Origin: Owenia fusiformis
Taxonomy: Eukaryota; Annelida; Polychaeta; Sabellida; Oweniidae
Reading direction: 5' to 3'
Length of the DNA stretch: 64,000 bases
Assembly (NCBI GenBank): GCA_903813345.2
Contig: CAIIXF020000009.1
Coordinates: 9,604,030 to 9,668,029, forward strand
Part shown: in pieces, positions 45,986 to 59,200 of the stretch
How positions within the stretch are numbered: position 1 is the stretch's first letter
Layout: each line of letters starts with the position of its first letter
Program-made: the position numbers and the translations under genes
Notes under the pieces: model-generated
Database searches by the model: none
Seen by the model: the letters and a program-made list of their open reading frames with translations, nothing else
Told to the model about the DNA's origin: nothing

Positions 45986-46291
45986 ACGCGTTAGACTATA
46001 TATAGGATGATGTAATAGAAGATTTAATTTTAAACTGAACTCTATTCTACTTCTGGTTCTAGACTATTATTACCACCTTGCAGGGCCTGTTCTAGGGGTT
46101 TTAGTACTAGTTGAGAAGGCATTTAAATTGCTATATTGACGTGAGCAATATTGTGTCGGGCGTTGATGACTTTAGTCGGGCAATAATGACATTTTCCGCC
46201 CGGCTATGTTTCCCGGGAAAAGTGATATCGTTCAGTGGGTAAGATTTTATATTTCAAATTTGCTATTTCAGCCCTGGGCATTAACGGTGGT

Positions 46292-46410
46292 AATAATAGT
46301 AATAACGTCATTTCTGTGGGCAAAATAGTGAAATATTGGACCTTGGGCCTGCGGCCCTTGGTCCAATATTTCACTATATTGCCCTTTGAAATGACGTTAT
46401 TGACGTTATT
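46292..46410. repeat. Compact palindromic MITE
   Basis: AATAGTGAAATATTGGACC is followed after a short GC-rich loop (TTGGGCCTGCGGCCCTT) by its complement GGTCCAATATTTCACTAT. Outer arms ATAACGTCATTTC / GAAATGACGTTAT complete a hairpin of about 110 bp. Confidence 0.8.
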
Positions 46411-48200
46411 GTACCATTACCAGGATGCCACATGCCACGGCTAATGTAGCACAATAAATATTACAATCATGCAACAAATGCCACGTGACCCCGCCAAGAT
46501 AGTGATGTGAAGTCACTTGATATCTCAAATTTAAATCACCATTTCAGTCTGAATCACGTTTTCCGTGTGTCAAATACATTTTTTAGGAATATTACAAGGT
46601 TATTTTGACATATGATTGGCAAACATTTATGCAAACACTTATTAAAAACACATAATCATGCTTTTAATGTTAATATTTGACTAAAATTTGACATTGGATT
46701 TATGGGAGATTAATTGGTAATACATTTTTTCCATTGGTTTTATACCAGGAAGTTAAATAAAGTTCACATTTACAAAGGCCGATCCAAAAGTTCTGATAAC
46801 AATGGTGTATCTTTTTCTTAAGTGGAGTGAATTGAAATTTTTACACAATTTACATAATGTATATGCCTATAGAGCAGGGAATGGAGTTATCAAAGTAACC
46901 ATATTATATTGTCTGTTGTAATTTGAGCCTCAAAGGTCATCCTAAAAATTGTTTTGTTCATCAAAATCCATTCATTGAAAATCTCATCGACGCAATATTC
47001 TTCCCAATGAAAGATTTGCTTCCTTATTCATGACACTTAGCAGAGCTCTGTAATTTCTAGAGTGCCTTTATTTTAGATACTTTTGCCTTCTATTTGTATG
47101 TTGAAATTGCAGTCCCATTCTCTCTTGATAAGGTGGCTAAAACATTTATAAACTGTCTATAATTAGCAAAACATGATAACTCTTATTTCCAGTAGACTGT
47201 AGTAATATTTCTTTATTTCAGTAGCAGCATTTTAATGGTACAAAAGCATGCATAAGTATACATAAGAAAGGAATGCGAAGTTCTATCATAACAAATAAAC
47301 ATTTTTATATTGAGAAATTATATTTATCTCAACAACACCTGATCAATAGTTTAGCTATGAGAGTTAATGTTCGTTTCCTCCTAGTGGTTTAGGGTTACTG
47401 TTTTGTGCATTCAATTTATAAAAATACCTCAATGTAATTTGAAAAAAATAAGTTAATTAAACTTTCCTTTAGGTTTTTATATGGGTGCATGTACATGTGT
47501 GATAGATTATTATATGTAAATGGTATGTGACGTTGTATATGATACCTATGGTTGATACTTGTTTATATTATGAAATAAGGATTAGAGGTTTGTTTAAATA
47601 AGAATACAAAATAAAAGCAAAGTACATTATATTTCTCTTGAATATTGTTTTTATGTACATATTGACTCTCTCTCTCTCACACTACCAATGGGCCAATCTA
47701 TATGAAAGTCATAACAATTTTAAGCAAACTTACTACCCTGTCTCGTGTAAAAGTTTGAGCACCCAACTCCTCTTATTATAAATTCTAGAGCCAATGGTAA
47801 GAAACTTTTTGATCAGCCCTCTAGCATATTACAGCAGAGTTTGTTTTCATTTGATGACTCATCATTTATTCATAATCATAATTACTGTTGTTCTGATTGC
47901 TTTTTAAAAGAACTTACTAGCTTACTAGAATTGCATCCTCCGACCACAGGCTTCAAAATCCAGAATATATTCTTTCTTTTTACACCCTGCTATAAGCAGT
48001 TAGCATTTCCCCGATTAAGAACTTGCAATCTGATTGGCTGTCGCAACACTGCGACAGAAATCATGTATAAGTCATTGCGCATAATTAGATCACGTGATTC
48101 AGTTTAATCGGGCGCTTCCAAATTGGTTATAGCAGAGGGAAGAAGGAGTTGCGGATTCTGGATACCTGCTTAGGAGGATGTAGAATTGTCCTTTGTACTT

Positions 48201-50977
48201 TTATATGTTTTCTGAATTTTGCTTTTCTTTCTTTTGTACCTTGGCATACATATCATTTATTTCATTTCGCACTCTACTTTGTTTCTCCTTATCAGTTAAA
48301 GGAAGTTGCTTTATCTTATTTACATGCGCATACATATCACTCACATCGTCTGCTACAGCAAATTGTGGGTCTTTCCTTGTACCTTGATTCCAATCTGATT
48401 TGTCTGTTCTATCTTTCTTTTTATCTACCCTCGTGTACAAATGCTGCACATCTTTCACATCATTTATCTCAATATTATTATTAGAATTGTCCCTAACATA
48501 TGGTTTATCTCTATCCAAATGCCCATATGTTTCATTGTTCTCTTTTCCAGTTTTAGGTTTACGTGTACCAAAATGAATAGTATTATAGTCATCTGTAATG
48601 GCTTCATCAGTCTTAGATTGGTCATCATCATTACCAGCTGCATAGTCATAATTGTCCATTTTAGCTGGTATAGGAGGTAAAGGAGAATGCTTATGTTGGT
48701 AGGGTGCTCCAACATCATCTCCAAGTGTAGCGTAATATATATTTTCATCCATTTTAGGTGTGTCATTGAATTGATTGTCATCTTCATGTTGGATATGGTT
48801 ATCAGGTAGCCTCTTTTCAAGTTGGTGATCATCATTCTTGGCTGTTGGATTATCCCATTGTGAAGTGATGGGTTTATGGATATGGGCATATATATCAGTA
48901 ATGTTACCTGGTGATTGTTCATGCTCAATGTCATGCGTGTCGTTCGGAATCAGGTCAGGTTCATCAACTCTTTTATTTTGTACGATAGCATTTGTGTTAT
49001 TAACCCTTTCATTGGCATTGGCATACATAAATGCCACATTTTCAGGAGATTTAGCAAGAGCCGTTCTCTGCACTCTGCTTCTAAAATTAAAATGATTTTA
49101 AACATGATCATAAAACTCAAAGGAAACAAGAAACATCACGCAATAAACAATATCCACCTTTAAAAGGAATATACAAAACAAGTCCAATATCAAATTAAAA
49201 GCATATTCAAGAAGCATAGATGTTAATTTATGGTATTGAAATGAAATATATTCCGACAGCACGAGTACAGTGTCCAAATAATATAACATCGTTTTTTGAA
49301 AAATGCATTGAGGAAAAGGCATATTGAAAAACTCAAACATTCAAAAGGCATTCAATTTAACATGAAAAACATGAGTTTACGTAAATTTGTAAGACGAGAA
49401 TGAAAAAAGCCAAGTTACCGTTTCCTCTTGATTATCCATACCAGCAGCACAACCACAAGAACAATGCCCAACAATCCTAGTATAGATGACAATATGATAG
49501 CTGAAATAACAATGTGCACAGTAATTTTTTTCAAATACTGGTAACGGAACGTGGGTTGACTTCATCGTGTGATGCGTTTGATGCGAAAATACATATTGGC
49601 CGTTTAAAATCCGAAGACAAAATATTGATCTCTAAATATGGACGACAAATTATTATAAAATGTCAAAATTATTCTGATAATGAATATTTTTCTATAATAA
49701 TAATAACAACTAGAAACATTTTTCAATATAGCTAAGATATAACGCATTATGAATTTATATGTGAATCGGAATAATTTTGTACATTCATGCTTCTTTAAAG
49801 TTTAATGAAATACTCACCTACATGAGAGACGCCCAATGCTGTGCTAGCAATTGTCGAATTAAGTGTGTTTGTTGTTATTTTATTGGTTGTGATAGAGTTT
49901 CTTGTACTGATAGTGACCGTGGACAGTGTTCCTGTTGTATCTGGTGGATCTGTCGGCTTTCTACTAGGTTTTGCTGATGAAGTTAATTGTGTTGTTGTTG
50001 CTGTTAAAGGTAGAGCTGTTATTGTTGCTAATGTTACGCGTTTTGATAACTCTGTTGAAGTCACAATTGTTGTTCGTTTGGGTATACAGTTATATAGTAT
50101 CCTCTCAAAGTTATTTTGTACATATCGTTGATTAGCATAGCAGTTTCCAGTTGGAGATGAGTATACATTACAATTACTCCTTCCATTACACATCTCTTCT
50201 AGTTCATTTAACCGTTCCCACTGGGCATATTCAATTGTTTCATTCTTCTTGCAGTACATGGACCTTTGCTTTATACAGTTATAGCGCCATCCATGTGTAA
50301 CTGACAAGACATTGATGGAATCTCTATAACAATTTAATGCTATATTTCTACCTTTGCATTGTTCATACCGCTCATTACTCATGCAACCATAAGAAATATA
50401 CTCATACTGAGTACATCCGAATTCTGCAGGACAAGGATTACATTTTTCATGTATGGATTTGATGTTACACACACGCCTTCCATTGCATCCTTTGATTTCC
50501 GGTCTCCATTCAGCTTGTTGTATTGGATAATCACAGTACCATGATATATAGTTATTAGTTGAAGGGTAACTAACTGTTTCAAAATAAATTACTTCGCCAA
50601 ATGGGCACGATGCTTTTATGTATTCACCTTCACTATGGTACTTTTCGAATAGGTGTTCTGCAAATAATATTAAATATTTCGAGTTGATGGAATATATAGT
50701 ATAGAGAACACAAATATCCATTGTCCACATCAGCAGCCTGATGTTAAATGGTATGCTATTATTACCAACTACACTCCTTGTAATTTTTTTAAATTATCAT
50801 AGTAACGCAAACGTGGAAAGGTATTTTAAATTTTTAACTTATTAGTATTGCTTTAAATAATACAAAAGTAACGAAGAATCTAATAATGTTTTACTTACGT
50901 CCAGAGGTTATACATAATTTATACACAATTAGAATAATGTAGACTTGTAGTATATTGTTCAATAATCCACCGTCCAT
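48201..50977 (-). CDS. Gene F: divergent lectin-like receptor with YxxV/I tail
   Basis: Complement join 48201..49080, 49419..49500, 49818..50657, 50899..50977; 1881 nt, 626 residues, frame closes exactly. Exon 1: signal peptide (ILQVYIILIVYKLCI). Exon 2: two SUEL-like modules (first SCPFGEVIYFETVSYPS to YEYISYGC, second IALNC, VTHG, ending NNFERILYNC) and a long Thr-rich stalk. Exon 3: membrane helix (LLGIVLVVVLLVWII) and KRKR. Exon 4: 293-residue tail with a different motif set: IYAHI, MYAHV, MYAKV, LYTRV, YGHL and one YYATL. The DVSDMYAHV site matches the terminal DVSEMYTKV module of the other genes, so here that module has been used several times, and the YYxTP class is nearly absent. Same exon phases (1, 1, 2) as the rest of the array. 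Confidence 0.88.
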
Positions 50978-51152
50978 TATTAACATTTGTTGCAGTAATA
51001 ATGTTCCTTCTATATTCGAATATATGAAGTAAAAGTAGTCAGATTCAAAAAGGGAAATTTATTATTGTATTGTGCACTTTAATTACATTACTCTCTATTC
51101 GTGTTCTTGAAGGCCTTTGTTGTGTCTTTTTCAGTGAAAATACTAACTGAAC

Positions 51153-51161
51153 AAGGAAGTA
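51153..51161 (-). promoter_or_regulatory. ETS-like site upstream of gene F
   Basis: AAGGAAGTA, 176 bp upstream of the gene F ATG, in the same orientation as in the other genes. The wider block is not conserved here. Confidence 0.4.
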
Positions 51162-53258
51162 GGGGCAAATACATAGCAATGTACAATGGATCTACATTTA
51201 CAATCTCAGCTTACTTTCTTAGAAGAATGACTCGTTTGTTTGACATCATAGTGAACTGTGATGAGGAATGTTTCTAAAAGATAAGACTTGTCAAGTGGGC
51301 ATTTGTAGTTTAGTATCATGCCCTGTGAGCATTATGGGGTTGTATAGTGTGGTTCAACCTTGCTTTGAATCTTAGGTATCACAATTTCCTTTGAAATTGT
51401 GTATTTTCCTTAATTTTTTGAAGTTTTATCTCTATTCTGTCATTTTGAAATCAAGGTAAATTAGATAATAACAACAACGCTTTTGGTACAGTAAATCTCG
51501 TCTTACAGCCATGGCTGTCATTTTCGGAAATGGTCCCCTATTAACAAGTTTTCACATATGAAATTTAACTTTTCACTTATAGCAAGAGCGCTCCACTACT
51601 TTTCCAGCTATAGGGACGTTTCCACACACAAATGCTCTAATACGAATAAATGGTGAAACATTGAAATCTTTGGAATAATTATGAAAAACGAGGATTTTAG
51701 GTACCTAACCCAATATACCACGATATATACCACGGTATCTCCATATGTGCGCCTTAAAACTGAAATTGATGTTGCATAGAAAGGCCGTTGAAATAAAAAG
51801 ATATGGTCACTTTTTCCGCCATCTATTTGAACGATTTTAAATATTTTTAAATGTTGAATCTATTTACTCTCAAGAGGATCTTCTTTTTCTGATTTACAAA
51901 GGCATGAAAAGATGATTCAACGAGGTCTAAAATTTCTTCAAAGGCAAATTTGATTGAAAATCTTGTTTTGAAGATATCAATTTTCGATGACCAAAATTAT
52001 GCTTAAAACACTGAAGAGTTTTCCCTATGGGAAAATGACATGCGATATGTTGTTTTGAACTTAATCGCATTTCAATCCCCATCCCCTTTTCAGAAGTTGT
52101 TAACATAGAGTAGAAAAAACTTTTGATTTATTTATATTGAGAAAAAGACACTCTTTTAGAAAATAAACCTAACACTTTTAAAATGTGACAACATGGGGTC
52201 CTAATCCATACTTTTTCAGAGAGTTGATTGATATTTTTTATTATCATAAGGACTTCACTTGGAAGAAAGCATATTGTTTTATTGAAACCGTTGTATTTAT
52301 GGCCAGAGAGTACTCATGGTGAAAGATACTGTCCTGTTTTCAGAATGGCCGCTCACTAGCCAAATTAGTTGTCTTTAGAAAATATGTCATGCATTTGATT
52401 AAGCATAATTGCTCCACTTAATTTCGAGTAATATTAAGAAAGTAGAATAACACTTAGACAGTGTAATGCTTATGAGTATTCACATAACAAAATCGCTCCA
52501 CTCCACCACCAATTTCGAGTAATATTAAGAAAGTAGAATAACACTTAGACAGTGTAATGCTTATGAGTATTCACATAACAAAATCGCTCCACTTCTTTTC
52601 TAGATGCAGTAAACCTCGTAAAATTATTTTCAATTTGGCGGAAATGCTTCCTGCAGTGCACATTCCAAAACTCTTTTTTTATATGCTAGTGTTAATTCAA
52701 GCAAATACGTATGTAATTCAAAATAAAACATGATTTGAGGCAAGCATGTAGATTATATAATACGAAATGGAATCCATCATAATTATAACAATAATGAAAG
52801 CTTTTAGGCCTACCCTCACGAATTTCTTTTGTATGCTTAGTGTATCACAAATTGATCTGGGGTGGGGAGAGGGCCCCACTATATGTCATATTAGGAAAAT
52901 AACACAAAAAGCAAAATTCTCTTTCATTTCACTATGAGAAATAGATGCAGATAGTGTCGCATAACTATTCAAAACTCTGACATGGGTTTAGCAATACATA
53001 AGCTAACCATTTATTAGAATATATCATGTTTTAATAAATCTGTACAAAAATAGTTCTATCACAAGAACTGAATTTGAAACACTGTCGTGGCCTAAACCAC
53101 AACTAACCCAAATATTGTTTTAATAAAAATAAATGAAAAAATGAATATTCAGTACTTTGAGAGAGTTTGTAAAGAATTTAGTTTTCACAGTAGATATAGC
53201 TGCATTGTGATCTCAATGTCTTGCGTATGATGTATCGTGGTTATGAAGATTAACTTTC
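51162..53258. other. Intergenic between gene F and the channel gene
   Basis: AT-rich; no gene recognised. Contains one direct duplication (listed). Confidence 0.55.
52420..52598. repeat. About 90-bp direct duplication
   Basis: ATTTCGAGTAATATTAAGAA to AAAATCGCTCCACT occurs twice in a row, essentially identical, separated by a few bases (CCACCACCA). A recent tandem duplication. Confidence 0.85.
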
Positions 53259-56200
53259 TCAAATACGCTCAGTCGAGAGAGGACTGACTTTAATTGGTGT
53301 AAAGTTGCGTTTTGATCTCAGTTTTTTACCGATGTTGTAAAATATAAGATCCAGTATCTCAAACACAGTCAACACACTAGCTCCTAAAAGAAGTCCCATG
53401 AAGCCACCGATATCACCTGTAACAAAGAAGATAACCAATTGAATAATATTTAACTTGATGTAGTATATACAACTTCATTTAAACATCAATATGAATAAAG
53501 ACTGGGATGTGACAAGTAAAAGGGAGATAAATCAAAGTGGGTGGATGTATTAGTTTCAAAGATAATGAGTCAAAGATAATTAGTCTAAACTCGGGAGATC
53601 CATCAAACCAAAAGCTTCAATAACGTTGATTTCCTATACAAAATAAGAAAGAACTCAATATTGTGATGACGAACTCGCTTTTAATCACATATCTTCCTCA
53701 AGTTGTTGAAAGAAAACGTATGTTGCATTATGTCTTGTTTTCTGACTGTGTTATACACAATTAGGTATTTGTATTATACGAGGGTTGTCCCAGAAGTAAT
53801 GCACTATATGCTTGAACTTTATCAATAATGAATATTTTTCCATGACATTTTCGTACATACTTAAAACAGATTCCTCGTCGAGCGCCTTCATTTGCTGAAT
53901 ATTCTGATATGCCAGCTTAGAGTAATATATATCCAGTTCAAGGAAGTTGCGCCTGAAGGAGAAGAGAGACAAATTAGATACATAAGTTCATGATTCAAAG
54001 ACTTGTTATACAGGGTGTCCAAAAATGAACAGGACTGGTCCTACAGTTTCCTTGAAATATTCACAGAATGTATTGTGACTTACTGTTTCAAAATAGGTTG
54101 ATTTGACTTCGAGAAGGCTTATTCTACAACGACATTTGTAAGTATTCAAGTTCATTTTGCATTCTTGTATATCGAATTGTTTAGTTTGTCATGTCTGTGG
54201 TAATAAGTGGCAATTTTCTGGCCCTTTAAGAGAATACGGTCAAGCATGGCTCAAACAATGTTACATCTGCTTAATGGAAAGTAAACAAAACACTTTGACC
54301 AGTCCTGTTCCTTTAATGGGCCTGTAACTGCTCAAATAGATAATGTAGACGTTTCCTTAAAAAGTAACATTGAATTTCATTTGGTAGCATTAATACCGAC
54401 CTGTTAAATACATGTAATACTTTTAAAATGAATTGACGAAGGCAGAATAACCATTGTTTCATTAGTTACATTCATCCGAACAATTTCAGTTTCAATATCA
54501 ATTTATTTCTAGTTCTAATATAGCAATTGAGACCACCACTAGAGTAAAGCATTCATTTGTATAACTAGCACTCTTACTTTACAAATTGATCGTCTAATTT
54601 CCCATGTTTCTTTGAATCTTCGATGAGGTTTTCTACATCATCCAACGCTTCTTCAATATTAATTTTCGCTGCCCTATACTCCTTTTCAAACACATCCAAC
54701 TGAGGTTTTAAGGATTCAAAGAAAGATTTAATGATAGCTGTACTTTTCTCTTTCCCTTTTGTTTTGATAAAAGCTTGTTTAATTTCTGACTTTATTGGTC
54801 TAAATCTAGTCTCGTATTCATGTTGATCTCGGTCAAAAACTACATATGGTTCATCCCATATATTCATTTCGTCATATCTAAATACATCGCTTGATGGAAA
54901 ATACTGCTGAACACCGAGCATAACCTGCAATAACCGGGCATAGTTTTCTCTCCCTATTTTGTCATAACTGCTCAATATCTCACTCGATATGGTCATGTAT
55001 TTTAAAAGGATGGTGTCTGTCAATATGTTTAATTCTCCTTGTACAGGTGCTATTAGTTCTTCTATTTCTGTTATAGTTATCATAAAATCATACGAGGGAT
55101 TATTCTCTAGAAATAATTCCACAATATCGAAAATGTCTCCAGCTTTTTCACTTATTACTGAGTGTGAACTGGATAAATCAGGATATTGATCTTTTGCCTC
55201 GATAATGAAAGAAGCATTATACATACTTTCTAGTTGTTCTTTAAGAAGAACAACGTTTGTTAAATTCGTATGTAGATTATCTAAACAAGTCTTAAGAGTT
55301 ATTTTGTTTTTTCTGAAGCCTTCAGTGTTCAAATTCCATACATAGTATGCACCTGTCAAGTCGTCCAGTAAATCCTTTAGATTTGAAAATTGATTGCAGG
55401 ACGGAAGTGAAAGCGTTTGGCGAACGACAAAATTTCCAAATTCATGAGCCTTCAGCTCGACAAATGTATTTACGGTTTTGGTCAAGTTTCTGAATTGCAC
55501 CCAGTCAGATTTATATCCAGCCGAAAGTCCGTGCATGTATTGTTCTACTTCGTTCAAAGAAGAAAACAACGATTCGGTGAATACTAAAATGTTATTTCTA
55601 AAATCAAGCAGAATGTTGTCAATATTAAAATGGGTTCTGTCGGTGTTTGTCAACATAGCATCATTTTTAAAGTATTCATTCATTGCACTCGCACCATCTT
55701 CAACTTTTTTAAATATGTTGGTTTCTGCAAAAACCCACTTGTCTAAAAACTGCTGGAACACTTTCATGCTCGTTGACAAGTCCCTGAAAACTCTTTGAAC
55801 ATTGAGGAATTTGTATTTATTTGTTTTTGTCTGGACGTTTATGGCATTGTAGTATTTATCCTTTAGTTCACCGCTGATGTCTTTATTGAGAACCTCATCA
55901 ACGCTAAGTTCTGACATAGCTCCGAAAGATAGCATTGGTTCGTAAACAAATTTCTCGCATTGTTCATTGCAGTCTTCTTGACAGTTAGTTGTCGTTATAT
56001 TTGCAGTATCTAAAACAATAGGAAATGTGTAAATACAATGTTTTAGGGATTTAAAAACAGGCGTTTGAGTTATCAAACATTTTGTTAAAAGTGCAAATAA
56101 CTGTAAATAATTTCTTTTATGTGATTAAACACATAACATAGCCATTTAAAATACACAAGTTGATAATATCAACAATAAACATGAATTACAAAAAAGTACA

Positions 56201-59200
56201 TGACAAACCTATGTTTGGAATGATGCAGTCAAAGTAGCTGTGCATGTCACAAACAGGTGGGTCATCTAAAAAACATAAACAATCGTTATATACGAAAAGG
56301 TAGGCTCAGTGATGTTCGGATTAGACAGGGTTTACTATAGTTACGAGTATCAAAACTTATATTGCAACTATACGATTTGATAATGAGGGGCCAAAGAGGA
56401 CGTGTCTACATACTTTCACTTGCGTATGGCATGAATTCTGTCCTGCAACCGCATAGATCTACAACATTTTTTGTCAAGCATTCTCGCATACAGTTGACCT
56501 GGGTGTATTTGTCAAAATATGTTAGATCCTTTGAAGCACAACTCCCCCATGGCTTGGGTATACTATACGTCTAAAACATAGTTATCATAGTATACAACGC
56601 AAACCGACATTTCCATGCAGTATATTGATTAAAATAATCTGTAGTTTTGAGGTTGTATCCCGATGTAAAAGGGTAGGAGGTCCTCTCAAATTATGGTCCT
56701 ACTCTCCATTGATGTATATGGTGACTTAAATACAACCTAACAACCCTTTCCCTTATTATCTTGTACACAATCAGGGCCAATAAGGGCCGTTTAGAAAGGG
56801 GACCATAATCGTCAGGGGACCATAATTTCTTTCACACCGGCTACATGCAATCTCTTTGCTGAACTTAAAGGACCTTATACACCTACCATTGGGACCTCCC
56901 CATGGGAAAAAAAAATTCATCTGATTTTTCAAAATGAGTATTCTGCTTCAATTATTACATTTATATGCACACTAGTATCTTGTTGACCTATATTCAGCAC
57001 TGTATTGATGTATAGGCCACTTATTAGGGTCATAATTCAATCATGAAGTGTAGAGGCATAGATTCCAAACCAGGAAGTATTTTTGTGTCTGTCAAAATCC
57101 ATTTACATCCTACGCATCCCTGCATCTTATCCAAATATGTTACTACATAATGAAATATAATAGTATAATCTTTGGTTTTACAAACTTGTATGATATTTGA
57201 TAAGTGTAAAAGTTGTTTTTGGAGCATTTTTCTATAGCCATTTTGTAGGGGAAAAAATGATGAAAAAATGTACAATCTTTTAATTTTAAGTATGACTGAA
57301 TCGATTGCAAACTTCATATTTGCACATTAGATGAGATAAACCATTTGTGTCGTATTGTGAAATTATTAAGTTTGCAATCGATTCAGGTCATAGTGTATTT
57401 TTGGTATTTCTGTGATAATCAATTGAAACCAATGGCCTCTATTGGGATCTGCTAATATCCTCATGTTAAGTCAATGGTGCACAGCCCCATGTAAGTCAAT
57501 ACAACCTTACTGAACGAAATGATCCCTATCTCAGCTTATGTGTGTCCGAGCACTTTAATATTTTCCAAAGTATTATATGACATTTTATTCTTCATGTTAC
57601 AACTATGAATGATTCATTTTGACCATAGGGATATTTGCCAATAATTGCACCTTGTCCTTTGAGATGTTGAATCAAAGTTTAAATAAAAATGTTCACAAAT
57701 AAATTGATGTAAAATGTTGTTATCCTTGTAATTTTATATTTAAACTAACAATGGTTATAATTTAATTTTACTTTGAAATCCCCCAAAATCATAAATCACA
57801 TAAGTAACAGTGTTGAAAGAATCTAGACCCTTGTTTCATGTTAAGTGATATTAAGAACGATCTTATCATATTCACTATATATACCTCACTCGCTTTGATT
57901 GCTATAAGTGAATGTAATCCTGGTGCCACGGAAAATCCTAAACCCTTCACCATTGGCTCATCATCAGGCGAATGCATCAACACCTGCAAAGGTACAAGAG
58001 GTAGCTGAACAGTTATTACATTACATTGTCTTCTTTATTTTTCCACATAATGTTGCTTAACATTTTTGTGTATGTAATATCTAAAAAAGCACATCATGAT
58101 CAAAACTAGGCTTCACGGAGTAACTCCACAAGAAGTTCTAGATGACTAGCTCAACTAGATGCACGTCTATGCTAAAAAGCTCATTATCTTGAAATTAAGT
58201 GGGACATATTTATTTGACACCCTGTATATGTATTTAATTTTGTAACACTGCAATACATGACCGTGGGCGTCCAGCGGAATGACTTTATAGTGTACAAGAT
58301 ATAAGGAGTTGTGTAATAAATTGAATTGAAAAAATTGAAATCGAATCATCAAATAAATTTCAGTGAGTTATTTTACAACATGGAAAGTTGAATCAAACAT
58401 TCTAATATTCTATTATTCAAACGTTAACGATTCTTAGATTACGTATTGCAAAACCAATACGTTTATTTCACCCATCACTTTGTATTTACTATACACGTGC
58501 CTGGATGCCAATATATTAATCCTGAGATGGTTGAACCTAGACTGATATCCAGGCTATTCATACTACAAGAAGATGTATGTAAAACATTTTCTTCATTTCC
58601 ATATGTGAGATTGATATATACATATGAGTATCTGAGAAAAAAGCTTCACCTTAATCCCAGCATCGGTCCTCGGTCCTGCCATGTACTCATATATTTCAGC
58701 ATTGAGTAACAGTTGTAAACCATAAGTAGCACCTAAAGCATAGATGATGAATGATGCCGTGTATTTAAACAATTATATTAGTTATACCGTGTCAAATATG
58801 TAAATGAATATCAGAATAATAATGTGCAAACTCACATTTTTGTGAAACTGAGAAAATAAAATATTGGAAGTTTAGACATATGTAACTTCAATAGTTTCTA
58901 TGTGTGAAATTCTTTTTATTGAAATTCTTTTTTTTTTGATTTATCATACATTTTCTGAATCAGTTTCGAGCATATTACAAATGAAGACTGGACAATTCTA
59001 ATTCAATTCCCAATTTTTCGTAACATCGAAAGATGAGCTACATGTATGTCCTTTTCGCTTTGTATTTTCAATGGACACAAATATCTCAGTTTAAAATTAT
59101 AATATGACATTTCCTAGTCACATTGTGTAATTCAAACAATTTTATTGGTTAAGATGGTGCATAAGACAAAGTTAAATTGTATTTTTGAAATTGTCATGGA

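Larger units (their letters stand above)
44990..48200. other. Intergenic between gene E and gene F
   Basis: No gene supported. It contains an imperfect inverted-repeat element at about 45285-45985, a compact hairpin at 46292-46410 (both listed), and diverged copies of the exon X flank (for example CATTTCAGTCTGAATCA near 46545 against 31410). 47640-48190 shows nothing clear. Confidence 0.5.

Noticed and set aside
46292-46410. Strong hairpin read as a transcription terminator
   Set aside because: Not at a gene end, no U tract, eukaryotic context; fits a palindromic MITE.
48149-48484. Plus-strand ORFs opposite the gene F tail (also 48441-48680 and 48838-49163)
   Set aside because: Antisense shadows of the verified tail exon.
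54989-55798. Plus-strand ORFs opposite the large channel exon
   Set aside because: Antisense shadows of exon 54578-56009.
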